From NCBI GenBank assembly GCA_032718475.1, contig JAUCBJ010008361.1, forward strand, positions 35,480-99,479: a DNA stretch of 64,000 bases, read 5' to 3'. The position numbers and the translations under genes were made by a program. Origin of the DNA: Nemertoderma westbladi. Taxonomy: Eukaryota > Xenacoelomorpha > Nemertodermatida > Nemertodermatidae. How positions within the stretch are numbered: the first letter of the stretch is position 1; the number at the start of each line of letters is the position of its first letter. Under the pieces are notes generated by a model, which searched no databases, had not been told where the DNA came from, and saw only the letters and a program-made list of their open reading frames with translations. Shown here in pieces: positions 42,801-53,675 of the stretch.

Positions 42801-45005
42801 ATTGGAGTTAGAGTGGAGTTCAGTCGTGGAACCGTGGAAGACGAAGCGGGTTCGAGACGAGGAACGGCAGGGTCGGCCAGGACCATACTCCTACATTTGG
42901 CCGCGCCAAATGGGGACATCTTCTTATTCGACCTAGGGACGTATGGGAAGAAGGACGGGCCGAAATTAGACCGATTACCGAAAGCGGTACAAGTATTAGT
43001 AAGAGAGAAGTCGACGACGAAAGTGGGATCGGCGATTCGCGAGGACGCGGAGAGGATCATCGGTCCGGACGCCACCAACCTCCTGGATATGCAGAAAGTC
43101 TTTATGGCTATGACGGCACCGGATGGAATGGGGGTGGTCGAGAACACAGGCCAATGCGGGGCGGTGGCGATGGGCCAATTATTGGGGCTCGTATGCCACA
43201 AACCGATGGACTGGGGAAAGTTTAGGGAAGAATACGGAGCAGAACTAGCGAACTCGCTGAAGTGGGGAGCGAGACCGGGAAAGCAGGAGGTATATCAGTT
43301 TCGCAGAGGAGCGATAAAGGTATATCAGAAGCGATATATCCTGCAGGAGGACTGGATAATGATAAGTTTGCTTAACTTATTCATGACCGTAGTTATCGAA
43401 AGGGAACCAGGGGCATTTCTGTTATCGGGATCACCCCTAAGCTACAGGAGAGCCTTTAAAGTGGCCTTTGACGGTCTGGTAGACCACCCGGGGCTGAAGG
43501 GCGAGTCGGTGTACTACAACAGCCGACATCTGGTAGACGGGGAGACAGATACACCGTATCAGAGATGGGAGCAGCTAGAGGCGGACAGACGAGAAGCAAA
43601 GCGACTGGAAGAAGTCGCTAGACGGGAGAGGATAGAAGCAGAGGAGAGGGAAGAGGAGGCCAGGGCACAGAGTTACGGCTTCGAGGAACAGGCGGGCCTA
43701 GACGAACTTCATTGGACTTCGTCAGGGAGTTCGGGGGAGTCTCTAGGGCGAGAATTGGGATGGACGGTGGGATCGCCGAAACAGTCGACGTCGGGGTTGC
43801 AAACGATGCCCATACCAGCGGGCGCCGAGGGCGACCAACCGCCAAGGAAGCTAAGGGAGCTAGAGGGATGGAGAGCTACGGGCGAGAGCCAAGGCGGGAA
43901 GGGACATAGTGGATCCATCGGGATACCGGGATTGGAGACACTACCAGAAGAGGAGGACGGCGACGACGAGTTCGGAGAGATGCCGCCCATCAAGAGGATA
44001 GGCCACTCGGACACGGACTGGGTTGGCGGAAGGGTGGTGACAGCCAGTGGGGCGAGGGCCTTCTGGAACAGATCCGGCGAGCGGACCTGGGTGCACGAGG
44101 AGCCGGCGATGGATTTCGCGGGGAGCACCATCAGGTTGGGCGAGCAACCGGGAACAGCACCACGGATAGTATTCGGGGAGACGATGCCCGAGAGGGGCGG
44201 AGAGATCGACGTAAACAGGGAGAGCAACGTAGAGAAGTTCGCCTACCAGCGACTCCATAGACCACGGAGATCGCTTGGGACGAAAGATGAGGTGGGACGG
44301 GAGACATTGGTACTCGGCTGCGACTACTGTGGGAGACAGACCCATCAGGAAAGCAGCTGCCTATACCGGTTCCAACGGGGAACCTTTTGTCTCTACTGTA
44401 GAGAACCAAGCCACAGGATGGGGGCGTGTCCACGGTTGCATAACCGATGTCCAAAGTGCCACTTTCGGGGACACTACGGGCGCGAGTGCGACTGGATGAG
44501 CGACGAGGAGAAGTTCACAAGATTCGAGGAGTGGGCCGACGTCGGGGCCATGACGCGCCAGCGCATGAAGGCCCAAGAGTTCAAGTGGGGTTTCTTCCTC
44601 ATAAACCAGGAGACCCACATGGAAATCATAAAGCGAAGGTTACCGTTTACCTATCAAGAGGTAGCAACGGCGGCGTCGTTCGCCGGAGTTATGAACACGC
44701 AACGGTACCTGGACAGGTGGACACCAGAGAACCGGAGGGAGTTTAGGGATTTCTTGGCGGAACACGTACCAAAGGCAATGAAAATGATCCTATGGGACGC
44801 CACGCGAGGGAGACAACCAGGCCATTCTGAGGGGCCACCGGCGAAGCGGTATCGGGCATTAATAACACCAGCGCCCAAGGAGCCGACGACCGGGATCAGC
44901 AAGGAAGTGGCGGCGAAGGTCCGGAAGCAGAAAGCGGATGATGCCAGAGGAGCGGTGATAACCAAGAAACGGGCCAGGGAAGAGGACGTGAGGAGGAACA
45001 GATAA
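42801..45005 (+). CDS. Element B accessory protein: EXD-like exonuclease domain plus triple CCHC
   Basis: Open in the integrase frame from the codon after its TAA; no ATG occurs for about 95 codons, although recognisable sequence starts at once (IGVRVEF). Counting from 42813 (730 residues): 1-190 resembles EXD/RNase D-type 3'-5' exonucleases, with an IGV-x-x-E strand, ILLHLAAPNGDIFLFDL, LPKAV, KVGSAIREDAERI (Exo II Asp) and NLLDMQ. The first acidic residue of Exo I is Arg, so activity is doubtful. About 250-290 is a charged coiled coil (REAKRLEEVARRERIEAEER). About 502-557 has three canonical CX2CX4HX4C knuckles (CDYCGRQTHQESSC, CLYCREPSHRMGAC, CPKCHFRGHYGREC). The end is basic (KKRAREEDVRRNR). 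Read-through of TAA or a spliced mRNA would be needed to make it. Function unknown; nucleic-acid binding likely. Confidence 0.75.
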   Translation: MGVRVEFSRGTVEDEAGSRRGTAGSARTILLHLAAPNGDIFLFDLGTYGKKDGPKLDRLPKAVQVLVREKSTTKVGSAIREDAERIIGPDATNLLDMQKVFMAMTAPDGMGVVENTGQCGAVAMGQLLGLVCHKPMDWGKFREEYGAELANSLKWGARPGKQEVYQFRRGAIKVYQKRYILQEDWIMISLLNLFMTVVIEREPGAFLLSGSPLSYRRAFKVAFDGLVDHPGLKGESVYYNSRHLVDGETDTPYQRWEQLEADRREAKRLEEVARRERIEAEEREEEARAQSYGFEEQAGLDELHWTSSGSSGESLGRELGWTVGSPKQSTSGLQTMPIPAGAEGDQPPRKLRELEGWRATGESQGGKGHSGSIGIPGLETLPEEEDGDDEFGEMPPIKRIGHSDTDWVGGRVVTASGARAFWNRSGERTWVHEEPAMDFAGSTIRLGEQPGTAPRIVFGETMPERGGEIDVNRESNVEKFAYQRLHRPRRSLGTKDEVGRETLVLGCDYCGRQTHQESSCLYRFQRGTFCLYCREPSHRMGACPRLHNRCPKCHFRGHYGRECDWMSDEEKFTRFEEWADVGAMTRQRMKAQEFKWGFFLINQETHMEIIKRRLPFTYQEVATAASFAGVMNTQRYLDRWTPENRREFRDFLAEHVPKAMKMILWDATRGRQPGHSEGPPAKRYRALITPAPKEPTTGISKEVAAKVRKQKADDARGAVITKKRAREEDVRRNR

Positions 45006-45711
45006 GTTCCCAGAGACGAGGGAGTGAGACTGAGACTGGAAAGTGGTGCGCCTGGAAGGCGCCGCATGGAACGTACGAACTATTAAATACAAATTTAATT
45101 AATGCAAATAATCATATAAGTGCAATTTGTATGTACGTACGTAGTAATTAGCAGTAAAATACACGATCGGAGTAAGTACTATAGTCATACAACCTTTCTC
45201 AACTAGCTAGTGGGACTGGGGGATAACTGACTATGGCACTGTGGACGAGACGCCAGACAATTTCACACCTCTTGAGTGCGACGGCACGAGAGGGGGGGGA
45301 GATTCGTCAGAAGGGAAGAGACAGACGAAGTGAGGTTGAGGGACGGAATAATAGTGCGGAGTGCGGAGAGAGTGCCGATGCAATTCCAGTGTGGGGGGGG
45401 GGGGGAGAATAAGAGGCTGGGTAAGGGACGAGGAGGTCCGAATGTGAGAGAGTTAGGGTGAGAGTGAAGGTGAGATAGGGCGAAAATGTTGGGGAAACAA
45501 AAGTTGCGTGGGAGGTGAGCGCGATCGGCCCGACATGAGACGCCAGGCACACAGGGTAGCGTCATCATACCCATAGGGGGCGGCCTGGAAAGCCGACCCC
45601 GAGAGAAAAGAATTCCACCCCACACCCGATACTAGATCGGGATCCAGCGGGATTGTAACGCACTTTTAGGTTGATGCTATCTTCTTACCGGGAAGATAGC
45701 ATGGGGGGGAG
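45006..45711 (+). other. G-rich 3' UTR and polypurine tract of element B
   Basis: Purine-rich with several G-runs, ending in gggaagatagcatggggggg directly before the LTR. Overlapping short frames are not supported as genes. A related sequence lies at 2100-2620. Confidence 0.6.
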
Positions 45712-46251
45712 TGTTAGCTTATTCAATCCCGCCAACACCCCATAAAGTTATAAGCCGATAAGCAATATTGGGAGCCACGAGATTGGGCAATTAACCAACT
45801 CGTGCCATCCCAATAAGAGTGGGAAGGAAGCACACAATAGAGGGTCAGGGGCCAAACCCCTAACCCAGGGAACAGGTGGAGTGAACGGGAATACTCCACG
45901 GGGCGCCAACAAGGGTATTAACCAATCAGAGGGGGGGAATGGCATCGATTGAGTAGCAGTAAGGCCACCGTGCAATATAACCAATAACCTATTAATCAGT
46001 GATTCAGTTATCTCAATGCAGCAGTGCTAGCGTAGGTTGGTAGTCAATTAGTTTAGTTAGGGGATCACGGGACTTTAGTTACCGTATCCCGCCTTGTACA
46101 CATTATATCTATATCTATATCTTATGCCCTATTATTATTATACACCGAACTTCAGAACTCAGCTACTTTATTTCACCCTTATACACGGCGGGGACGCGTG
46201 GACTAAATTACCACATCGGATAAATCGGGATCCCTCCTGGATCCCGTCACA
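45712..46251 (+). repeat. 3' LTR of element B
   Basis: 540 bp, begins TGTTAGCTTATTC and ends GGATCCCGTCACA, placed directly after the purine tract. There is no second copy in the window, because the element is 5' truncated. A CTATATC repeat near 46105 may be part of its promoter; weak. Confidence 0.75.
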
Positions 46252-47690
46252 GTTGGGAATCTGAAATTTTATGACTTTTCCTAAAAATCTATTGTATTCC
46301 TAGTAGTGAAAACCGTTTTCAAAAATATTGGGTAGTTTTCGAGTTATAGCACCATTTCTTAACCCTACTTTTGGCACTTTTTTGAGACGTTTTTTGAAAA
46401 TTACATTTCATTAAATATGAATTGTAACATCTCTATTTTTTATTTACACCGGTTTTTTTAGTCTTAGCAATTGGATGGAATTCATATAAATTGATTTATA
46501 AATTTCAAACTTGTTTTTTTCGTCGGGTGCCAAATTTTGGTGCCAGCACCAAATTTTGAAATATGTCAATTTTGTAAATTGATTGTTTGAAACTTGTTTT
46601 TTACGCAATTGGGGTTTTTTGGGGTTCTGGTTTCGATGAAATACGAGTTGCACCAAGCGTATCAAACTTGTATTTTTCGGTGCTGTGTGCAAATTTTGAT
46701 GCTAGTACGAAATTTTGAAAATCCATTCAATAGATAAAAATGCTTGTGACAATTTATTTCTTGCATTTTAGAGGTTTATGGCTGTTCTGAATTCAATGGA
46801 ATATATATTTATCGAACTAGACATCTCAAACTTGTATTTTTCGGAAGTGGGTGCAAAATGTGGTGCTAGCACCAAATTTTGAAAACCATCAAATATATCA
46901 ATTGATTGTGCCATCTTGTTTCTTGCGTTATACGGGTTTGTTAGGGTTCTGAATTCAATGGAAACAGTAAAAATTTCATAAAAGTTTTCAAACTTGTATT
47001 TTTCGCCGGTGGGTGAAAATTGGAAAATGAGATTTTGGAAAATTTTGGAATTTTGGAAAATGAGTAAATTGATCAGTAGATAGTATCATCTTGTTTCTTG
47101 CGTTATACGGGTTTATGAGGGTCCTGAATCCGATGGAATCAATAAAAACAGCACTGGACTTCGCAAACTTGTACTTTTTGGTGATGGGTACGAAATTTGG
47201 TGCTAGCACCAAAATTTGTCAAATTACGCCGAAAACTACAAGTAGCAATAATCTGTTATATTTGAAATGTATTCCATTAGAATCAGCGCCCTAGAAAATG
47301 TGAATTTATAGCATCATATAAGTGAATTAAAAATTTTGCGTTCTAACTGAAAAGTGCTGGTTACTTTTTTTTTCATTTTTTTCCTACTCAGAGAGGACTA
47401 AACAGCCATTTATGGTAATCATATCATTTTTTAATATTTTCCAATGTATTTTGCGCCCCAGAAAACCTATATTGAAAAACAATTAGCCGAAAAATGTAAC
47501 TTTCAAATTTTGTGAAAATTGTGCACTACTTGTAATTTTGGTGCTGCAATATTACCACCCCAGTAAGTTCAGACGTTTTCGTTAATATTTGTAGATTTAG
47601 AGGGAGGGGTCAATATGACCCCCCCCCCCCCCCCCCCCCCGGTATTTGTACAGCATTTTATAGCCCGGTACTAATAGGGTTTTAAAAGAC
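46252..47690. repeat. 161-bp degenerate tandem repeats with palindromes, ending in a C-run
   Basis: Five units with CAAACTTGTATTTTTCG at about 46505, 46666, 46828, 46988 and 47165, each followed by a palindrome of the type TTTGGTGCTAGCACCAAA. The right end, a long C-run followed by CCGGTACTAATAGGGTTTTAA, looks like the end of the MITE at 21757 (CAGTGCTAATAGGGTTAA). A left end could not be found, so whether it is one MITE is open. Confidence 0.6.
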
Positions 47691-50160
47691 AAAATGTAAA
47701 ACATATCACATGAAATTAATTTTTTCTAGAATGCCCTTATGTATTATATTAGCCCTATATAATGTATTATTATTTATTATTGCTAGCTAGCTATATTTAT
47801 TTTCTTTTGAATTTGACCTTGACTTTGACTCGGTAGTGTAAACGCGGTCTTAAAATTTTTGAAATTTTTCAATTAAATTATCATGATATCTAGTAAAATT
47901 TATGGTAGCTAATAAATAATAAAAGCAATGATTAAAGTAATTTCAACAAGAAATTTATTTTTAAATTTTAAATTTTTATTGTTTCACTAGCTAATAAAAA
48001 GTACTAGCTAACACAAAATCAAAATTTCTAGCTACAATCTTACTGTCAAAATGTCAAATGTTCTAGAATTAAAACCTCATGATAAAAGCTAAATGGCATT
48101 TATTAGTCACTGTTCATAAAAGGCCACTAAATAATATAAGGGTTCTTACAAGACAATGTCCCCTTGGAGCCACCCAAATGACAAATATTATTTAGATTAT
48201 CTAAAAATAAATAAAATGTTTGTTACAATATATTTTGTTACATTATGTCAACTTAACAGCGTTCTGGTGAATTACTCATAACGTTGCGGTCTATAGGACG
48301 GAACGTTGCAAAGTAATCAATGACATGGAAACAACTTCAATTACCGTATTCCAGAATGTATTATTTCCATTTATGTTAATGATTGCAGCTTTATTATCCA
48401 ATTTGCAGTGACGGACTAGCTACTGGATGTAAATAATTGTTTAACATGTACTGTAATCCATTATGGCGAAACGTCCAATAGAAGACACTAAATTAGCCAA
48501 AGAAAGTGACGACAGTGTTCAGTTAAACTGTACGGACACAGACGGTGAATAAGTTTGCTTCAGTCGACTATAGTCAAGATGGATTAATGATTTATCACAT
48601 CCAAGCAGGAGATAACTTCCAATAAACTTTAATTAGATTTAAATGTATAATTAATACTGTGTACCAGTGTACCTGTTAATAAATTTCACTTATATTCGAT
48701 ATAGTACATGATTAAAATGTATAAATGAGCAACCATAAAATCCTTTCTTCATATACCGAACGCTGATAAGTTGAGTTAATGTAACAAAATTACATACATC
48801 ATTGCTTGCAAAGGTCACTTTTCAGCGTTAAAGACCCTTGTTTATTGATGTAAACCTCCCTCGCTGCGCTCGCTCGGTACATAAATAAACTCGGGTCATA
48901 ACGCTGCAAAGGGCTACTTTGCACACAATGATGTAAATAGTTATTAGATTTAATTAATACGGGATAAAATTCACATTATATTTAATAGGCCTATAGATAA
49001 TTGTTACATTATGGTAAGAGGCAAAACGTCTACATTTATGTCTCCAATATATTAATTACTGGTGGGGGATGGAATTCGTAGGGGTCGTAAGATGTATTTA
49101 GGCTAGTTTATAAACTAATCCCCCACCAATGACAAAATGTTAATAATGAAGTGTATAGTACGCGAAATAGTGATAAGTTATCCTTCCTAGAGGTACCGAA
49201 CGGTCATACATTATTTCTTAAAAAAGCACAAATTTTAATCGCTTGTCAGTGAGAATTTATTAAAACCTGTTGTTATTTACAGTATTGTTATTTACAATTT
49301 AACATAATATGTTAAATTGTAAATTTAACATTTTGCCATTTACAACAAGACAAGTTTCGATCTTCAAACGGCTGAGACATCCAAATAGTGGCGCAAATTG
49401 ACCATTAGTGAAAAGGTATTGTTTATTGTTTTGGGTAGAAAACACCGCCACTAATGTTTGAAATTTAAATAAATTAATTTTTTAAATCATCTAAAAAACA
49501 CATATTTTGTGTTTCCGGTCACTTTGCGCCATTAACTCGAGAAATAACATCCGCGTTTTTGACTGTCGGTCATAAGTGATAATAATTATCTATAACGAAA
49601 GACTTAAAATCGTCTAAAAACTACTTATTGTACAACTCATATTCAGAAATTACACAAAAGTGAATTGTATTCGTTATTGTAGATATATATATTTTTTAAA
49701 ATATCTGCAAAGGCATTTTTGGCTGTAGAATTAAATTGATAATAAATACTATTGTTTACCGCTAGGGGTGCAAGTTAAATTCATAAGAACTAAAGGCAAT
49801 TTCCTTGTAATTGTTTATTTTGGGCCATTATGCCTAGATTGGGCCATTTTGTTCTAGGTGGGCCATATTTGCCCTAAGAGGACGTGTACCTTTTGGGCCA
49901 TCGTAGTAGGATTAGGGCCATTGCTCCAAGCCCAAGGCCATTTAAGGGCCATTGGACCATTAAAAGGTGGCCCTAATAGTGGGAAAGCTTATATATATAT
50001 ATATATATATATCACATATTATATTTTATATAAACTTTTATACAAACTTTACATATCAATTAATAGCCTTCAGTCTTTTACAATACACACATCTATGTAA
50101 TGTGTACCCCAACGCTAAGGCTCACTCACTTCGTGGCTCGCTGCACATCTAACTAATGTG
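47691..50160. other. AT-rich intron-like sequence
   Basis: No gene seen. Notable: an imperfect inverted repeat at about 48797-48945 whose loop is CCTCGCTGCGCTCGCTCGG; a short inverted pair TGGTGGGGGAT/ATCCCCCACCA at 49062-49130; GGGCCATT-type repeats at 49825-49980; a TA run at 49990-50012; and, from about 50030, intron sequence shared with the other EGF exon flanks. Confidence 0.5.
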
Positions 50161-50200
50161 TAATAATGTAATAATAATAATAAACAAATTTATTTATTAC

Positions 50201-50341
50201 CTTGACAAATCTGTGGATTGGCGGTTGGTATGAATCCAGCTTTACATTCACATTGATAGCTTCCCTCATTGTTTGTACAACTTTCAGTTGTAGTGGCACT
50301 TTCAGTGCATCCGTGAGTATCAGCAGCGCACTCATCTATAT
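50201..50341 (-). CDS. Calcium-binding EGF-like domain exon (upstream-most of three)
   Basis: 141 bp between acceptor AATCAACAG and donor GTAATAAAT on the minus strand, phase 1 both sides. It encodes [27 protein letters not shown] and GFIP before the last cysteine, one cbEGF module closest to the other two exons in the central part. The intron to the next exon (31587-31727) is 18.5 kb and holds element B, RTE copies and satellites. The open frame and intact splice sites suggest it is used, though single-exon pseudogene status cannot be excluded. Confidence 0.8.
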
Positions 50342-50390
50342 CTGTTGATTAATTTATAATATTATTTATATTATTGTGATATTTCATATA

Positions 50391-50439
50391 CTACTACTAG
50401 GATCGGCATGCTGCATTGCAGCTGCATTTTTAAGAATGC
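50391..50439 (-). mobile_element. Extremely truncated RTE-like LINE, 49 bp
   Basis: Only the last 49 bp of the family (CATTCTTAAAAATGCAGCTG to the TAG tail) on the minus strand, flanked by the perfect 13-bp repeat GATATTTCATATA (50378-50390, 50440-50452). It is a complete insertion event that copied almost nothing but the 3' end. Confidence 0.88.
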
Positions 50440-50561
50440 GATATTTCATATAAGCCAGTTTTGATGGTGTCTACACCAACTAAATCGACCGTTGCGGATC
50501 GAATTAGCACATTTTTAATTCTGTGGGATAATTAGAAGCACCTTTTTTTGTAATACTATTC

Positions 50562-50723
50562 TGATGGATTATTTCGCTGTTAAGTAGAATTTGTAGATTT
50601 AAGTGAATTTGACTTAATTACAGTAATGTATTATGCCTATTCATATTAGTACACGTTAATTCATCGGTGACTCTATTGGCGCAGTGGTCAGAGGGTTAAG
50701 GCGTTGGTTACATTATAGGTAGG
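50562..50723 (+). repeat. 5' LTR remnant of element C
   Basis: Begins TGATGGATTATT like the 3' LTR. Matches it, with small gaps, up to the middle of a tRNA-like sequence (GGTTACATTATAGGTAGG), then jumps directly into gag codons. The rest of the LTR, the leader and the gag start have been deleted. Confidence 0.75.
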
Positions 50724-51812
50724 CATATACAACCCGAAGAGGAAGAAGAACTATATCGCCTGGACGGAAGGTTAGAAACGCTCACCGATTTTCTTCGTAG
50801 ATGCGGCGTACCGATCGAGGAACTGGAAGTCGAACCGCGAGGGACGACGGAAGTTCTAGTTACGGAATGCTTGCGAGCCTACCCTGTTCCACCATTGGAC
50901 AGATCATTCGTCAGCAGCGTATGGAGCGATGTTGGCGACGTTAGTAGGACGACGTCGGTGATAACTCGACAACAACAAGAGGTTGCATGCCAACAACAAG
51001 TCGCCGAGGAAGAAGCTCAACAGCAGATGGCACAAGTTGCTATCGAGGGAGAGAGACTACGCCAAGAAGATGAGGCAAAAATCGCGAAACTTCAGGCCCA
51101 AGCTGAATTCGAGACCTCGGAGATGCGGAGATTAAGAGAAGACTTAGCGCGAAAAGTCGCGGCAGCGGCAGCAGCGGACGAATTAGCACGGAAGAAGGCA
51201 GCATCTGATGCTCTTGCTCAGTTGGAGGCGCGACAAATAAAAACTCGACTCGCCATTCAGGAAGCGGAACTAGCGGCACAACAACAAGAGGCAGACCGAC
51301 ACGAGAGAGAAATGCAACTCCAGTTTGAACTGAACCGTAGATCACAGCAGTTAGCGAATGCGCGAGAGGATCTCGAACTCGACGCGAGAGACAGATCTAT
51401 AAGATCTCAAGCTGGACACGACTTGTCTGCATTGGATAGTATGGAAACTCGGTATCGCGGAATTAAGAAGCGAATCAAGGCAGGGAGCGTAGGAGCGATT
51501 GATTGAGGAGAAGAGTTCGTTGAGGATTCCTGCAAGCGTTTCCCTCAAGTTATCCCCATTATCAGACCTACGGTTCCAGCGAAACCGTTCGTAGTCGTAA
51601 AACCGAAGGAGATATCACTTGTGTGTTCAACGCAAGGTAATCTATCATCTAAATCTATCATTGAAGACCTCTGTAGAGGGGGAAGCATTTCGAAACTGAT
51701 CGATCTTCTACGACTCGCGGATGAAATCAAAAACGCTATAGGGACCGTACGGTCCATGAGGACAACTCGAATACGCCAATGCACTGACAGTTCTAATCAG
51801 AATAATCGGTAG
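50724..51812 (+). pseudogene. Element C Gag, N-terminal part with in-frame TGA
   Basis: Open at once after the LTR remnant (QPEEEELYRLDGRLETL), so the start is lost. Residues about 90-250 form a long Gln/Glu/Ala coiled coil (EEAQQQMAQVAIEGERLRQE, AELAAQQQEADRHEREMQ) comparable to the coiled coil of element A Gag. A TGA at 51504-51506 interrupts; the same frame then continues (VIPIIRPTVPAKPF, IDLLRLADEIKNAIG) to 51812, where it shifts to frame +1. A hairpin palindrome (50864-50883) is translated as part of the protein. Confidence 0.7.
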
Positions 51813-52563
51813 ACTCCATTATTGGTTACAACGAGAATGGCGACGGATTGAGTATCAGCGTGAAGAGGCTGGCGGGCTATTAAAGCTTACCGAAGTCTAT
51901 CAATTGATTTCGCGAGAGGCCGTGGTCGAGACCCGATCAAACTACACTGACCACCATATAGCGGCAGAAGGAATAGCGATTGCTGCACTGAATCGGACCA
52001 AACCATTTCCGACAAACGCAAAAGCCATGACTTATGCCACCCCAACAGACACTTCTAAAGTTCTGACGCCTATCGGCACCAAACAGCCACGACAACAGTT
52101 GCCGGCAGATTTTGTGGGACGCCCATATTGTGAACGGAACAGCAGAAACTACAGCAGACATAAACTACGTGGATGTCGCACCTTTAGAGAGTTGGGAGTT
52201 AAAGAGAGAAGACTCCAAATTCGCCCGTTGGATTCTTATTGGAGATATACCATGCCTGGACACGTCCGGAAGGACTGCCCAAACGACAATACATGTCCTC
52301 TATGTGGACATAACCACGACACGTTACTCCACACGAATAGTCATACTCCGACTAAACGCTTTCGACGAGAGCATCCAGATAAAGCGGCTAGATGCGACGC
52401 ACTATCTAACGAGCGCGCACCTCGCGAAATTCGTACCTTCTATACTGACTGTATGGATCAATCAGGATCATCGGACGAGGACGAGGGCGAGGAGGAAGAT
52501 GACACCTTTTATGTGCATGCGGGGGATAACACTCCTCACACAGAAACACTTGAAAGGGTTTAG
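51781..52563 (+). pseudogene. Element C Gag, C-terminal part with damaged zinc knuckles
   Basis: Frame continues as LHYWLQREWRRIEYQ and FISREA-like text (here LISREAVVETRSNY), the end of the DUF1759/1758-type region. Knuckle 1 is scrambled (RPYC...GCRTF). Knuckle 2 reads YWRYTMPGHVRKDC, in which both leading cysteines are tyrosine or displaced, consistent with TGT to TAT changes. Knuckle 3 is intact (CPLCGHNHDTLLH). An acidic tail (SSDEDEGEEEDD) follows. Confidence 0.7.
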
Positions 52564-52599
52564 CATGATTCCTATAAAGATTACCGGAACCTGAGGGAG

Positions 52600-53662
52600 C
52601 AAGCGTATATACGCTATCTTAGACTCTGCGTCATCTCATAGTTACATCGACGAACAAGTAGCCGACGTAGTTACTGACATGAGTAAAGGTAAGACTGCTC
52701 AGTATACTGTAAGCAGCATGCATGGTAAGAGAGCGATACCTGTGACGAGAGTAAAATTAACCTTAGATACTCTTCTTTCCAAAGCAGAACACAGCAAGGA
52801 GTAGCACTAATTACTTCCGGTAAGAAATTTGACCTTTGCAGCTACGAAGGACTTTAGTAACTTGATCGGCCCTGTGCCAGAGCAATCACCGGAAGATCAT
52901 AAGTATTTCCGACACCTTGGAATACCGGAATGTCCTGTTAATTATCGCTCAATCGCGATGTTGATTGGGACAGACTGGTTTAACTTACATCAGGTATGGG
53001 AGACACACCCATCTGTTATAACAGCGGGCAACCCCTACGCATGTAGAACTCCCATAGGTTGGTATACTAGAGCACCAGTGCATTCACTAGAGGTAAGTGA
53101 CCAGGAGGATGACGTTTTGAGTACGTGTAGTTTACTGACTACTACGATAGATAATTCTCCCTCACACTCCTGTGGTCCAATTGTACAGACTGTACTACGA
53201 CACACTTGCGTCGCTACCACTGACGTAACTGATACTGACGTAACTGATCTGGACACGACCATACGGACCTCTGACTTACAGCTACTTGCCGCGAAACAGG
53301 TTGTATTGACTACTGAAGACCAAAGGGTTGTTGCTGTGGATGACTCGATGAACGAGGGGTTTGGAAAGCTTGCAAGCCTACCGATAAATCCGAAGGTCAT
53401 TGACCCCATCTACCAGGCTTCGACACCGGTCGTTGATCTTGGAAGGCTTGCGAGCCTACCGACAGATCAAAAGGTTGTCAAACCGCCTCACGACGTTTCG
53501 ACGCTGACTAGTAACACCGGATGGCTTGCGAGCCTACCAGACACATTAACACTAGCCACTGCAGCGGACGAAGACGTAGACAAGGACTATGGCGCAGTGC
53601 AAGCAGCGCTTGACCGACTGCTGACAGAACGGACCATTAAATGGTTTACACAGAACAGGTAG
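52600..53662 (+). pseudogene. Element C protease region and linker with palindrome insertions
   Basis: ILDSASHSYIDEQVAD corresponds to the aspartic protease site LLDSGST; the catalytic Asp stays but Gly is Ala. A stop at 52802 breaks it. From 52829 the usual post-protease text follows (LIGTDWFNLHQV, GNPYACRTPIGWY). Residues about 175-250 carry three nearly identical words LASLP at 53363, 53441 and 53519, produced by three palindrome copies in the same reading frame. The end (ALDRLLTERTIKWF) leads to RT. Confidence 0.7.
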
Positions 53663-53675
53663 TTACGAGACCGCT

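Larger units (their letters stand above)
41470..46251 (+). mobile_element. BEL/Pao LTR retrotransposon, element B (3' half)
   Basis: GC-rich island in AT-rich surroundings. Begins abruptly in the integrase N-terminus, continues with an exonuclease-like/zinc-knuckle frame, a G-rich 3' UTR, a purine tract (gggaagatagcatggggggg) and a 540-bp LTR with TGTTAGC...CACA ends. Gag, protease, RT and 5' LTR are missing; no target duplication could be found at the truncated 5' end. Confidence 0.85.

Noticed and set aside
43709-44345. Several minus-strand frames over 100 residues in element B
   Set aside because: GC-rich coding sequence leaves antisense frames open; no recognisable domain.
45263-45625. 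Frames on both strands in the G-rich stretch after element B's accessory gene
   Set aside because: Low-complexity purine-rich 3' UTR; no conserved motif and no counterpart in elements A and C.
46360-47690. A complete MITE
   Set aside because: The right end resembles the 21757 MITE, but no matching left end or target duplication could be found.
48797-48945. CpG-rich segment as a promoter
   Set aside because: It is the loop of an imperfect inverted repeat, of a type common in short invertebrate transposons; no gene follows.
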